From Bacillales bacterium (GTDB taxonomy: Bacteria; Bacillota; Bacilli; Bacillales; DASSOY01): DNA of 40,355 nt. A program made the translations under genes and the position numbers. The notes below the pieces were generated by a model, which was not told the origin of the DNA, made no database searches, and was given only the letters and a program-made list of their open reading frames with translations. Position 1 is the stretch's first letter, and each line of letters begins with the position of its first letter. Of this stretch, positions 7,757 to 15,788 are shown one piece after another. The DNA is taken from the NCBI GenBank assembly GCA_035700025.1, contig DASSOY010000076.1:1-40355 (forward strand). Direction: 5' to 3'.

Positions 7757-9095
7757 TATGCACGTAATGCGAAACGGCGGCAGCGGCCAGCCCTTCTTCT
7801 TTTGCCTCCGCCATGATGAGTCCTTGTTTTTGCCAGTTTGTTTTTCGCTTTTTGATCAGTTGCCGTTGCTGTTGGGCGATGCTTTTCACCATTGATTTCC
7901 ATACATTTTCCGGATATAGTTTGGTCATCGCCGCCAATGTCTCGTCTTCGATGCCGACCAACACAAACAAATGCCTTCTCCTTAACCGCTTCAAATACAA
8001 GAGTCCGCTTTCTTCGTGAAGAAACGTAGAAACGTCGCTGAACAAGAGAAGCAGGCTTCGTTTTTTTTGATGCGTTTGTACGTAATGCAGTACGGCAGGG
8101 TAATTGGACTCAGCCTCATCGACCTCGAGATCGTAAATCGCTTCGAGAATCTTTTGCAGATGGTCGACTCCTTTTGCGGGAGGGACGTACCGTTTAATGT
8201 CTTTCGAAAAAGCGAGGACGCTTACAGCATCTCCGTTTTTCAATGCGGCTGCGCTGATGGTCATCGCTGCCTCTAACGCCTTTTCGAGACGGTTACCTTT
8301 TTCAAGCTCGGCGCCCATCATGCGCCCGCAATCGATCATGACGGTCAATTGCTTGCCGTGCTCCGGTTCGAATTCGTTCATCATGATTTCATGTTTTTTC
8401 GCCGTTTGCCGCCAGTTGATCTTGCGAGGATCGTCCCCGACAACGTAAGTCCGAACTAAGGAAAACTCGCCTTCTCCTTTTTTTCTTTTGCGGATGCTCA
8501 CCCCTTCTTCCGTCAAAAAACGTTGCGGATCCGCTAAGTATTGTTTCGTTTCCGTTAAATCGGGAATGACTTTCACTTCGTTGAAAAGTTCCGCCGTCGT
8601 CTGTTTTTCCCACAAACCGAGAAATCCCTTGTAACGGACGTATAATTTCTCAATAACGTATTTGCCCCTGACCGGTGCTTTCGTTTCATAAGAAACGACG
8701 GCGGTGGTTCGTTTCCTGACAACAGCAGTCATTGGGAAATGGGTTTCGAACGACTGCGGCAACCCATCGAGAAATCGAAGCTCGCAAGCGTGCGAAGAGT
8801 CGTTGGATACTGAAAGTTGTATTGAGTAGACGAATCCTCGTTCCATTCGTTCGGGCATCGTTCGCTTGAAAAGGAATTGGTTTTTTTTCGGGGATAAGAA
8901 TAAATCCGCGAAGCTGACTCCGAAAAAGACCGCATTGACGAGGATGACCGATGTCGGCGTTGCGCCGGCAAGCGTCAAAAATACGACGGCACATGAAAAA
9001 AACGCGAACAATGCCAACATCCGTTTTGTCGGCAAAATGCCTCTATCTCGGAACAGGAATCGCGCCCACAAGTTCTTCAATGATTTCGTCAACAA
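7734..9095 (-). CDS. DUF58 domain protein (vWA-like partner of MoxR)
   Basis: About 453 residues. Two N-terminal transmembrane helices are followed by a beta-rich region and then the DUF58 domain with DDPRKINWRQTAKKHEIM, its defining motif. A von Willebrand A-like fold follows. Its metal site is altered: where D-x-S-x-S is typical, this has D-C-G-R-M. The start is one of two TTG codons (9095 or 9092) six or nine bases after GGAGGG. A GTG at 9101 abuts that site. The gene overlaps the end of the MoxR gene by about 50 bases, indicating translational coupling. It is the last gene of the five-gene operon. The molecular role is unknown, probably as a MoxR adaptor or substrate. Confidence 0.85.
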   Translation of the reverse strand: MLTKSLKNLWARFLFRDRGILPTKRMLALFAFFSCAVVFLTLAGATPTSVILVNAVFFGVSFADLFLSPKKNQFLFKRTMPERMERGFVYSIQLSVSNDSSHACELRFLDGLPQSFETHFPMTAVVRKRTTAVVSYETKAPVRGKYVIEKLYVRYKGFLGLWEKQTTAELFNEVKVIPDLTETKQYLADPQRFLTEEGVSIRKRKKGEGEFSLVRTYVVGDDPRKINWRQTAKKHEIMMNEFEPEHGKQLTVMIDCGRMMGAELEKGNRLEKALEAAMTISAAALKNGDAVSVLAFSKDIKRYVPPAKGVDHLQKILEAIYDLEVDEAESNYPAVLHYVQTHQKKRSLLLLFSDVSTFLHEESGLLYLKRLRRRHLFVLVGIEDETLAAMTKLYPENVWKSMVKSIAQQQRQLIKKRKTNWQKQGLIMAEAKEEGLAAAAVSHYVHIMNQGLL

Positions 9096-9972
9096 ACACA
9101 CCCTCCAATTCCATGTGCGGCACGGGTTGTATCCGGTGACGCAGCGCCGGTTTTGCTACGATTTTTACGTCGTCGGGGGTTACATAATCACGCCCGGCCA
9201 AAAAAGCCCACGCTCTAGCCCCCTTGCCGATCGAAATGGCTGCCCTCGTGCTCGCTCCAAATTGGATGGAATCGGAGACTCTCGTCTCGCGAACCAATTG
9301 CATGATGTAATCGATGATATCGTCGCTCAACGTAACCTTTGCGATTTCGCTGCGTGCCGCCTGAATCGTTTTTATATCGATGACGGCTTGTTCGGCACTT
9401 TGGGCAAACCGGTTTTCCATCACATGTTTTAAGACGTCTTTTTCTTCCTCAAGGGAAGGAAAATCGACGCGCAACTTGAATAAAAAACGATCTTGTTGAG
9501 CCTCGGGAAGCGGATAGGTGCCTTCCATTTCAATCGGGTTTTGCGTCGCGACGACAAAGAACACTTCCGACAACCCATACGTAGTATCTTGAATCGTCAC
9601 TTGTTTTTCTTCCATCGCTTCCAGCAAAGCGGCCTGTGTTTTCGCCGGCGTCCGGTTGATCTCGTCGGCGAGCAGCAAGTTGCAAAAAACCGGCCCTTTC
9701 AACGTTTGGAAGGCACCTTCTTTCATATTGTAAATGACGCTTCCCGTAATATCGCTCGGCAAGAGATCGGGCGTGAACTGAATCCGTTGAAAACTTCCGC
9801 CGATTAACGCGGCGAGTGTTCTCGCCATCTCGGTTTTGCCGGTTCCGGGCACCCCTTCGATCAATACGTGGCCGTCCGCTAACAACGCGGCCGCCAACAA
9901 CCGCAAGTTCATCGATTGGCCTAATACGCGCTTCTCGTACTGTTCCAGCATGGCCAAACATTCGTCTCTCAT
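9043..9972 (-). CDS. MoxR-family AAA+ ATPase
   Basis: A 309-residue AAA+ ATPase of the MoxR class, chaperone-like machines that usually act with vWA/DUF58 partners. The Walker A motif GVPGTGKT is at residues 40-47. Walker B is LLADEINR, followed by TPAKTQAALLEAME, sensor 1 ATQNP, the PLPEAQQDRF arginine-finger region and the C-terminal lid with GASTRAAI. Every catalytic residue looks intact. I chose the ATG at 9972: it follows GGTGGAG and overlaps the stop of the DUF4350 gene as ATGA. An in-frame start 15 codons upstream lies inside that gene. Confidence 0.93.
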   Translation of the reverse strand: MRDECLAMLEQYEKRVLGQSMNLRLLAAALLADGHVLIEGVPGTGKTEMARTLAALIGGSFQRIQFTPDLLPSDITGSVIYNMKEGAFQTLKGPVFCNLLLADEINRTPAKTQAALLEAMEEKQVTIQDTTYGLSEVFFVVATQNPIEMEGTYPLPEAQQDRFLFKLRVDFPSLEEEKDVLKHVMENRFAQSAEQAVIDIKTIQAARSEIAKVTLSDDIIDYIMQLVRETRVSDSIQFGASTRAAISIGKGARAWAFLAGRDYVTPDDVKIVAKPALRHRIQPVPHMELEGVFVDEIIEELVGAIPVPR

Positions 9973-11108
9973 TCTTTCTCCACCTCTTTCCTTAACCGTT
10001 CCATTCTTTTCGACCAAAGCAAGTATTCTTGTTTGTTGATTCGCTTATTTTCCAAAATGGCTGCCAAACCTGCGAGAAACCCGTGAATCTCTTCAGAGGT
10101 TCGGTCGTTCCACTTAGTTTCAAGATGTTTGGCCATGTCCTTCCAAGGTTTCCGGTAAGGAACGGCCCATCTTTCTTGCAGCAAAGATTTTATGTAATCG
10201 GCTTGTGTCGCAAACGCGTCAAAATACTTCCGCTCTCTTACATACCAGGCAGCGAGGGCGCGTATGCGTTCATGACTGTAGCGAACCGTCTCTTCGCGCG
10301 GCACGATGACCGGACCAAACCGTTTTCCGGCAAACCAAAGCCCAATCATTGCGAACAGCACCAGCTGAAATCCAGCAGCCAACAGCCAACTTGGATACGC
10401 ATGGAAAACCGAAGGCGTTTGCGTGAAACCGTGACTGTATTCATCAAACAAAATTTGATGCGTCCCGGCGCCGGCTTCGTGCAGCAAATAAAAAACAAGC
10501 ACTAAGTGATCTTGTTTCAGCAGCTTACCGTTCGTCATCCAGTCCGGCGCGACGGCGGCAACGAGTTGTCCTTTTCCATACGAACGTTTTACCGCGATCG
10601 TACCGGCACCGTCATACAGCAAGACGTGGTCGGACTCGTTTGCCTGAATTCGCACGGAAGAGTGAACGGAGGCGTGGTAACGATCGCCGTTCTTGTTGTA
10701 AATAAGTCGGTCATCGGCCGAAGATTCAGGCACCTGTTCGGTTCTTAACCCGAACTGACCGGCGGGGTTCGAATGCAGGAAAAGAATTGTATTTCCTTTT
10801 TTCATGAAGGCGATGTAGCCTTGCTTCTCGTCTTTTTCCGAGAAGGCGTACGGACCGATCATGATGAGCAGCCGGTTCGATCCTTGTGCCGGCAAAAACT
10901 CCGGTGGATACGACCACCTGTCGACATTCCTCTTTTCGGCCAAATACGTATAAATCGCTTTTGTTCCGGTAAGAGAAGGAGAATGAGAGTCGTAGTTTCG
11001 ATACGCTTTCGGTTCGTTCGTCACGACAAAATAACTGGCTGCCAGGAACAAGAACAGAAAAACGACGAGCCATAGCCATGTTTTTTTCGTTTGCGACTGA
11101 ATTTGCAC
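9969..11108 (-). CDS. DUF4350 domain membrane protein
   Basis: About 379 residues. I chose the GTG at 11108 because a strong GGAGGGG lies nine bases upstream. Longer versions start inside the preceding gene's ribosome binding region or lack a site. A transmembrane helix (residues 10-30) leads into an extracytoplasmic DUF4350 domain with NYDSHSPSLTGTKAIYTYL and LLIMIGPYAF, a class-I glutamine-amidotransferase-like fold. A second helix (WLLAAGFQLVLFAMIGLWF) is followed by a cytoplasmic helical tail. It is a regular member of MoxR-DUF58 clusters and may recognise envelope targets. No enzyme activity is established. Confidence 0.8.
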   Translation of the reverse strand: MQIQSQTKKTWLWLVVFLFLFLAASYFVVTNEPKAYRNYDSHSPSLTGTKAIYTYLAEKRNVDRWSYPPEFLPAQGSNRLLIMIGPYAFSEKDEKQGYIAFMKKGNTILFLHSNPAGQFGLRTEQVPESSADDRLIYNKNGDRYHASVHSSVRIQANESDHVLLYDGAGTIAVKRSYGKGQLVAAVAPDWMTNGKLLKQDHLVLVFYLLHEAGAGTHQILFDEYSHGFTQTPSVFHAYPSWLLAAGFQLVLFAMIGLWFAGKRFGPVIVPREETVRYSHERIRALAAWYVRERKYFDAFATQADYIKSLLQERWAVPYRKPWKDMAKHLETKWNDRTSEEIHGFLAGLAAILENKRINKQEYLLWSKRMERLRKEVEKE

Positions 11109-11154
11109 AGGGTCCGACCCCTCCTTTTTCCGCGGGTTTGGCATTGCGGCCGTT

Positions 11155-11799
11155 TTAGATGGTCGACTTGGATTCTTCTCCCTCTGCAAGCCATTTCAAA
11201 ACATCGTTTCGATAGCGTTCGCATTCTTCTTTGGAAATCATCCGATAACCGTAAAACACTTCATCAAAGAAAAGTGCGAGTTTGTTAAAGGCTGAGGCGA
11301 GTCGGCCGTTGATGTTGCGCAGCTCATCAAAGTATTCCCCATTCGTCTTCCAGCTTCTGGCTGCGAGCCACTCTTTTTCGTGGCAATGAAGCAGTAACGC
11401 AAGAAACAAATGACGGACGGCGGAAGCGAATTGTTCTTCCGCTTCTCGCTTCTGCGCTTCCACCAAATGTTCGCGGACGGACAAGTCGGTTTCCGTCATC
11501 GATCCTAACAGTTGCTTTTCTCGAAACCTCCGCTTTCTTTGAAAGGTACGAACCGCGAGAAAAGCGAGGATCGCGAGCGATGCAAGCAGCACGCCGATGA
11601 CGGAATAGAGGATGCCGGTCGCGACACCGTCGGATGGTTCAATGGAGGGCATTACGTTCGATAATTGGTCAAGGATCCAAGCAACAGCGCTGTCCCACCA
11701 ATCTTTCAGCACATTTTCATGATCATTCCGATAAATGCGATATTCTCGTTGGCTCAAGATCTTTTGTAATTCCGTTCGCGCCTGATCCACATTCGGCAT
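11155..11799 (-). CDS. DUF4129 domain protein
   Basis: A 214-residue protein with one transmembrane helix (about 65-88: GILYSVIGVLLASLAILAFL) between an extracytoplasmic N-terminus and a cytoplasmic C-terminal DUF4129 domain. The domain shows AVRHLFLALLLHCHEKEWLA, NGEYFDEL and FDEVFYGYR, which are typical. I chose the ATG at 11799, seven bases after GGTGA. A GTG two codons earlier is too close to that site. DUF4129 is a companion of MoxR/DUF58 operons. In larger homologues it is fused to a transglutaminase domain, which is absent here. Confidence 0.82.
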   Translation of the reverse strand: MPNVDQARTELQKILSQREYRIYRNDHENVLKDWWDSAVAWILDQLSNVMPSIEPSDGVATGILYSVIGVLLASLAILAFLAVRTFQRKRRFREKQLLGSMTETDLSVREHLVEAQKREAEEQFASAVRHLFLALLLHCHEKEWLAARSWKTNGEYFDELRNINGRLASAFNKLALFFDEVFYGYRMISKEECERYRNDVLKWLAEGEESKSTI

Positions 11800-11861
11800 T
11801 TCCACATCACCCGGCCGTTTTTATAGTGAAAAGATGAATCGAGCCCCCGCACACCCTGTCG

Positions 11862-12770
11862 TCAATCGTAATTGGCGATCATTTCTTTCAAATCGTCGGC
11901 ATCGTATCTTGCTTTTAAGTCGAAATAGATAACGCTGTATGCGACGAACATGACCATGTCGAGAATCAATCCGACGAGACCAATGATCATCGAATACAAA
12001 ACGCTGTTTCCTAACAACAAAATTAATGAGCCTTCGACAGCGAATTGAACAAGCATGGTGAGTAAAATAACAACCAAGAACAGTCCGAATGTCCGCCATG
12101 TCTGTTTGCGCGTCAACTGCCAACTTCTCGACAATCCGGGAGCGGTTTTGTCAATCACGACGGCTCCGAGAAAAAGACTCAAGCGTGTGAGCAGGAGCAT
12201 TATGAAAAGCGCCGCCGCCAATAGTAGAACTACGCCGAGGATGATGCCGATGACAGGAAATGCTGTGAAGGTAAGCGCGGAGATTCCGGAGATCAACAGC
12301 ACGAGCACTACGGTTGGGACACATAAGATTCCGGTAAAAATGAGGCCGAACAGCAAATAACTTCCTATGATCGGCCAAAACCGCGAGAAAGCTTGTTTGA
12401 TCGCTATTTTCGGCGAAACGGACGCATTGTCCTTCAACCTCCCGAGGAAAACCAAATAAGCGCCTTGAGCGACAGGGTACAAAAGCATCGAAGCAAACCC
12501 TAAAACAATTGTCAACACGACTAGACCGGCGTTGACGGAATCGGGAGTTGTGAAAAACGAGGTGACTCGGCTTTTCCAAAACCCCCCAGTAGTATCAACC
12601 GTGAAAAAACTCGTGCCAGACAGCAACGAGACGATCGCCTCCAACAAGTAAATCGGCCCGAAAAGGACGAGCGTGATCAGAAACAATTCGGAAAAGCGGT
12701 TTTTACACAATCGAAACGTTTGGTCGAGCACTTCGCCAAATCGCTTCGGCTTGCCAATCCATTCATTCAT
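11862..12770 (-). CDS. Multi-pass membrane protein, first gene of the MoxR operon
   Basis: A 302-residue membrane protein with about six hydrophobic helices, rich in Leu, Val and Ile. It opens with KPKRFGEVLDQTFRLCKNRF, as seen in the membrane domain associated with glycerophosphodiester phosphodiesterases and in related DUFs. GLSRSWQLTRKQTWRTFG before the last helices is also typical of that group. I chose the ATG at 12770, with GGGGG seven bases upstream. Its leader shares 13 identical bases with the leader of the RDD gene. A terminator (12854-12886) separates the operon from the VOC gene. Specific function not known. Confidence 0.7.
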   Translation of the reverse strand: MNEWIGKPKRFGEVLDQTFRLCKNRFSELFLITLVLFGPIYLLEAIVSLLSGTSFFTVDTTGGFWKSRVTSFFTTPDSVNAGLVVLTIVLGFASMLLYPVAQGAYLVFLGRLKDNASVSPKIAIKQAFSRFWPIIGSYLLFGLIFTGILCVPTVVLVLLISGISALTFTAFPVIGIILGVVLLLAAALFIMLLLTRLSLFLGAVVIDKTAPGLSRSWQLTRKQTWRTFGLFLVVILLTMLVQFAVEGSLILLLGNSVLYSMIIGLVGLILDMVMFVAYSVIYFDLKARYDADDLKEMIANYD

Positions 12771-12853
12771 TCGATAACCCCCAATTTTCTGCAAGATCAT
12801 CTCTATATTACCAGAATTCGAGCCATTTTTTTGATTTTTCGCGAATAAATGTT

Positions 12854-12886
12854 AGAAAAAACGGCTCTCGTTTTACAAGAGCCGTT
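12854..12886 (-). terminator. Rho-independent terminator after the VOC gene
   Basis: ACGGCTCT pairs with AGAGCCGT across a 9-base loop and is followed on the minus strand by TTTTTT. It ends the TSUP-VOC transcript. Confidence 0.85.
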
Positions 12887-12889
12887 CAT

Positions 12890-13255
12890 TCAGCATTTTT
12901 CAAGCATTTCGATCCGGTTGCCGAAAGGGTCGAAAAAAGAAAAGCGTTCCACCCCGGGGACCGGAGTTTCCTCTTGCGTCCGGACACCGCTGCGGATAAG
13001 ATGCTCCTTTGCCGCGCGGACGTTGCTCACTTGAAAAGCAGGATGGGCTTTGCCTTTTTGCTTTGGTTCCTCCGTCCCGATATGAAGTTGAACATCCGCC
13101 GCTTCAAACCATAAACCTCCGTTTTTCAGCAAAGCTTTCGGCTTAGCGATTTCTTTTAACCCGAGCACTCCGGCGTAAAAGACTCTCGCTTCCTCTTCGG
13201 CACCGTTTGGAATACAGACTTGTACGTGATCCAATTTCACGAAATGGATGGACAA
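12890..13255 (-). CDS. VOC / glyoxalase-superfamily protein
   Basis: About 121 residues in two beta-alpha-beta-beta-beta modules typical of glyoxalase and dioxygenase-like VOC proteins. The likely metal ligands are the His of KLDHVQVCI, the His of DVQLHIG and the Glu of GNRIEML. The start is either TTG at 13255, nine bases after GAGGGG, or GTG at 13264, which overlaps the previous stop. In both cases it is coupled to the TSUP gene. Such proteins range from lactoylglutathione lyase to thiol transferases, so the activity is open. Confidence 0.85.
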   Translation of the reverse strand: MSIHFVKLDHVQVCIPNGAEEEARVFYAGVLGLKEIAKPKALLKNGGLWFEAADVQLHIGTEEPKQKGKAHPAFQVSNVRAAKEHLIRSGVRTQEETPVPGVERFSFFDPFGNRIEMLEKC

Positions 13256-13260
13256 TCTAT

Positions 13261-14001
13261 TCACCCCCTCACGAGTTCAATGACCACCTGGGCGATCAAA
13301 AGAACCATAAACCCTCTCAGGATCCATTGCACTTGTTTTCCGGAAAGGTAACGGGCGACCTTTAAGGCGAGCTGAGCTCCGACGACCGATCCAAGTGTCA
13401 ACGGAATCGCCAGCGTCCACAACATGTCGCCTGAAACGATGAATACGACGGCCGCCGCCGCCCCGCTCACGAACGTGCTGATTTGCTTCAACCCGATGGC
13501 AAAGAGGTAAGGAATGCCGTCGCGAAGCAATAGTTGCATAAGAATTGTTCCTTGCCCCGGTCCAAAAGCGCCGTTGTACAAACTCGTCGCAAAAATCGTT
13601 CCGTACAGTTTTTTTGAAAACCGATGCTTGCCGCCGTTGAGGGCTTGCTCTTTTTTCTTTAAAAAAGACAGACCAAATGCGAGCATGAGCAAGATCACCG
13701 TGACTCCTTTCAACGTGCTCTCGCTTAAAACAGCAGTGATCCATCCGCCGCATAGGCCCCCGATGACGGCGAGCGGAGCGATTTGTACGATCTGGCGGAA
13801 ATCCGCCTTCTTTTCTTTGACGAGTGTCAAAAATCCTGAAAATGATCCGATCGTCGTCGACATTTTGTTTGCTGCGATCGCTGCATGAACCGGATAGCCG
13901 AGCAGCAGCATCGCCGGAAAACTGATCAAGCCGCCGCTTCCAGCCAGCGTTCCAACGAATCTTTGGCCAATGCCGATTATGAATAACAACAGCCATTCCA
14001 T
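13261..14001 (-). CDS. TSUP (TauE/SafE) family membrane permease
   Basis: A 246-residue protein with about seven or eight hydrophobic helices. The TauE/SafE hallmarks are visible: GTLAGSGGLISFPAMLLLG near the N-terminus and the repeated element NGAFGPGQGTILMQLLL in the second half. Members export sulfite, sulfoacetate or other organosulfur anions. The ATG at 14001 follows GAGGTGA. It is divergent from ccpC and shares its 105-base control region. The downstream VOC gene is translationally coupled, so the pair may process and export one compound. The substrate is not determinable. Confidence 0.87.
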   Translation of the reverse strand: MEWLLLFIIGIGQRFVGTLAGSGGLISFPAMLLLGYPVHAAIAANKMSTTIGSFSGFLTLVKEKKADFRQIVQIAPLAVIGGLCGGWITAVLSESTLKGVTVILLMLAFGLSFLKKKEQALNGGKHRFSKKLYGTIFATSLYNGAFGPGQGTILMQLLLRDGIPYLFAIGLKQISTFVSGAAAAVVFIVSGDMLWTLAIPLTLGSVVGAQLALKVARYLSGKQVQWILRGFMVLLIAQVVIELVRG

Positions 14002-14041
14002 CGCGCTCACCTCGCTACTTCTTAATGATAGCGCGATTTTC

Positions 14042-14071
14042 TTGATAAAAAAATGATATGATTATTATAAT
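14042..14071 (+). promoter_or_regulatory. Sigma-A promoter of ccpC
   Basis: TTGATA at 14042-14047 and TATAAT at 14066-14071 are separated by 18 bases, with the predicted start of transcription near 14078. On the opposite strand a TATAAT overlaps it (plus-strand positions 14064-14069) and could serve the TSUP gene. Confidence 0.65.
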
Positions 14072-14076
14072 ATGCA

Positions 14077-14091
14077 ATAAGAATCCCTTAT
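14077..14091. promoter_or_regulatory. CcpC operator dyad (ATAA-N7-TTAT)
   Basis: ATAA at 14077-14080 and TTAT at 14088-14091 are separated by exactly seven bases. This is the published CcpC recognition dyad. It lies at the predicted transcription start and just before the ccpC ribosome binding site, so bound CcpC would repress its own gene. Confidence 0.7.
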
Positions 14092-14106
14092 AGGAGGGTG
14101 GACGGG

Positions 14107-14970
14107 ATGCAACTTGCGGAATTAAAAATTTTGTCGGTGCTCGCGGAGGAAAGAAATATGCGCAAGGCCGCGGACCGCTTGTTCGTGTCGCAACCGGCTT
14201 TGAGCCAGCGGCTGCAATCGATCGAACGCGAATGGGAGACGCAAATCTTTTTGCGTTCGAAGAAAGGGTTGACGATTACGCCGGCGGGCGAGAAAGTGAT
14301 CGCGTATGCGAACGAGACATTAAAAAGGGAAGAACAAGTGCGCGAGGAAATCTTCGCACTGGATTCGAAAGTGTACGGGACGTTGAAATTGGCGGTCGCA
14401 TCCGCCACAGGACAATATTGGCTGCCGCGCATGCTGAAGCGTTATGTCGACCGTTTTCCGCAAGTGAAAATTTCGCTGGTCACCGGATGGAGCAGCGAAA
14501 TTTTGAGCCGCATGTACGAGGATGACGTCCATATCGGCATCATCCGCGGCAATCCAGAGTGGAAAGGCGAGAAGCAACATTTGTTTTCCGATCCTTTATA
14601 TCTCGTCGACAAGACGATCCGGTCTTTGGAAGGCTTGAGCCGGACGGACAAGCCTTTCATTCAATTTCGCAGTGATTCTACGTATTATCAGCAAATTCAA
14701 GATTGGTGGCACATGCATTTCTTGTCGCGCCCGGATCGAACGATCGTTGTCGACCAAATCGAAACGTGCAAAGAAATGGCGGCGCACGGCATCGGCTACG
14801 CGATCTTGCCGAAGGTCAGTTTAACCCCGCAAGACACCGATTTGCACAAAATTCCGCTGCTTGACCGGCAACATCAGCCGATTCAGCGAGAAACATGGCT
14901 GTTGACCCATGAACATTACGGAAAGTTGAAACAAGTGCAGGCGTTCATCGACCTCGCCGGGGAAAGATAG
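14107..14970 (+). CDS. ccpC: LysR-type regulator CcpC (citrate-responsive repressor of TCA genes)
   Basis: A 287-residue LysR-family regulator. The winged helix-turn-helix spans residues 1-60 (NMRKAADRLFVSQPALSQRL). The effector domain contains TGWSSEILSRMYEDDVHIGI, IIRGNPEWKG and DQIETCKEMAAHGIGYAILP. These match my memory of B. subtilis CcpC nearly residue for residue. CcpC represses citB and citZ and responds to citrate. The ATG at 14107 is eight bases after AGGAGG, while a GTG at 14098 falls within that site. It precedes dapH, as in B. subtilis, and a CcpC-type dyad overlaps its own leader. Confidence 0.92.
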   Translation: MQLAELKILSVLAEERNMRKAADRLFVSQPALSQRLQSIEREWETQIFLRSKKGLTITPAGEKVIAYANETLKREEQVREEIFALDSKVYGTLKLAVASATGQYWLPRMLKRYVDRFPQVKISLVTGWSSEILSRMYEDDVHIGIIRGNPEWKGEKQHLFSDPLYLVDKTIRSLEGLSRTDKPFIQFRSDSTYYQQIQDWWHMHFLSRPDRTIVVDQIETCKEMAAHGIGYAILPKVSLTPQDTDLHKIPLLDRQHQPIQRETWLLTHEHYGKLKQVQAFIDLAGER

Positions 14971-15054
14971 TTCCCGTGGACTTGGTGCTCGATTTTCGAT
15001 ACGATGGAGAAAGATGAGCGTTGCCCATAATGAACGAACTGGAGGAATGGAACG

Positions 15055-15774
15055 ATGAAAATGATGGATGCGAATGAAATCATTTCCTTTATTCAAAACA
15101 GTGAGAAATCCACCCCTGTGAAAGTATACGTGAAAGGCGATTTGCAAGGCGTCGACTTTGGAGAGCATACTCGCGCTTTCATTACGAACGGCGTCGGCAC
15201 GCTGTTCGGCGAATGGAAAGAAATAAAGCGCGCACTAGAGGCGAACCAGGACAGGATCGATGACTATGTCGTTGAAAACGACAGGCGCAATTCAGCGATT
15301 CCGTTGCTCGACTTGAAAGATATTCCGGCACGGATTGAGCCAGGTGCGATCATTCGCGATCAAGTCGAAATCGGCAAAAATTGCGTCATCATGATGGGCG
15401 CAATGATCAATATCGGCTCGGTCGTCGGCGAAGGAACGATGATCGACATGAACGTTGTGCTCGGCGGGCGTGCAACGGTAGGGAAAAATTGCCACATTGG
15501 GGCCGGCGCCGTTTTGGCCGGCGTCGTTGAACCGCCGTCGGCAAAGCCGGTAATCGTTGAAGATGAAGTCGTCGTTGGCGCGAACGCGGTCATTCTTGAA
15601 GGAGTGACAGTCGGACGCGGGGCGGTCGTCGCTGCCGGTGCGGTCGTGACGGAAGACGTGCCGGAAAATGCCGTGGTGGCGGGTACGCCGGCGCGGGTAA
15701 TCAAGCAACTCGATGAACAGACGCGTAAGAAGACGGAAATCAAGCACGAGCTCAGGCAACTGAAAGAAGATTAA
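15055..15774 (+). CDS. dapH: 2,3,4,5-tetrahydropyridine-2,6-dicarboxylate N-acetyltransferase (DapH)
   Basis: A 239-residue acetyltransferase that acetylates L-tetrahydrodipicolinate with acetyl-CoA, the first step of the acetylase branch to meso-diaminopimelate for lysine and peptidoglycan. An alpha-helical N-terminal domain (1-90) carries [15 protein letters not shown] and [14 protein letters not shown]. The left-handed beta-helix hexapeptide repeats follow (about 95-210), with [20 protein letters not shown] and [11 protein letters not shown]. Close to full-length identity with B. subtilis YkuQ in many stretches. GGAGG precedes the ATG. It is the first gene of dapH-aminotransferase-dapL, separated from ccpC by 84 bases without an obvious terminator. 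Confidence 0.96.
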   Translation: MKMMDANEIISFIQNSEKSTPVKVYVKGDLQGVDFGEHTRAFITNGVGTLFGEWKEIKRALEANQDRIDDYVVENDRRNSAIPLLDLKDIPARIEPGAIIRDQVEIGKNCVIMMGAMINIGSVVGEGTMIDMNVVLGGRATVGKNCHIGAGAVLAGVVEPPSAKPVIVEDEVVVGANAVILEGVTVGRGAVVAAGAVVTEDVPENAVVAGTPARVIKQLDEQTRKKTEIKHELRQLKED

Positions 15775-15788
15775 AGGAGCGGACCGCC

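Noticed and set aside
14971..15054. Possible lysine riboswitch before dapH
   Set aside because: Only 84 bases lie between ccpC and dapH, too short for the L-box aptamer, and none of its conserved elements is seen.
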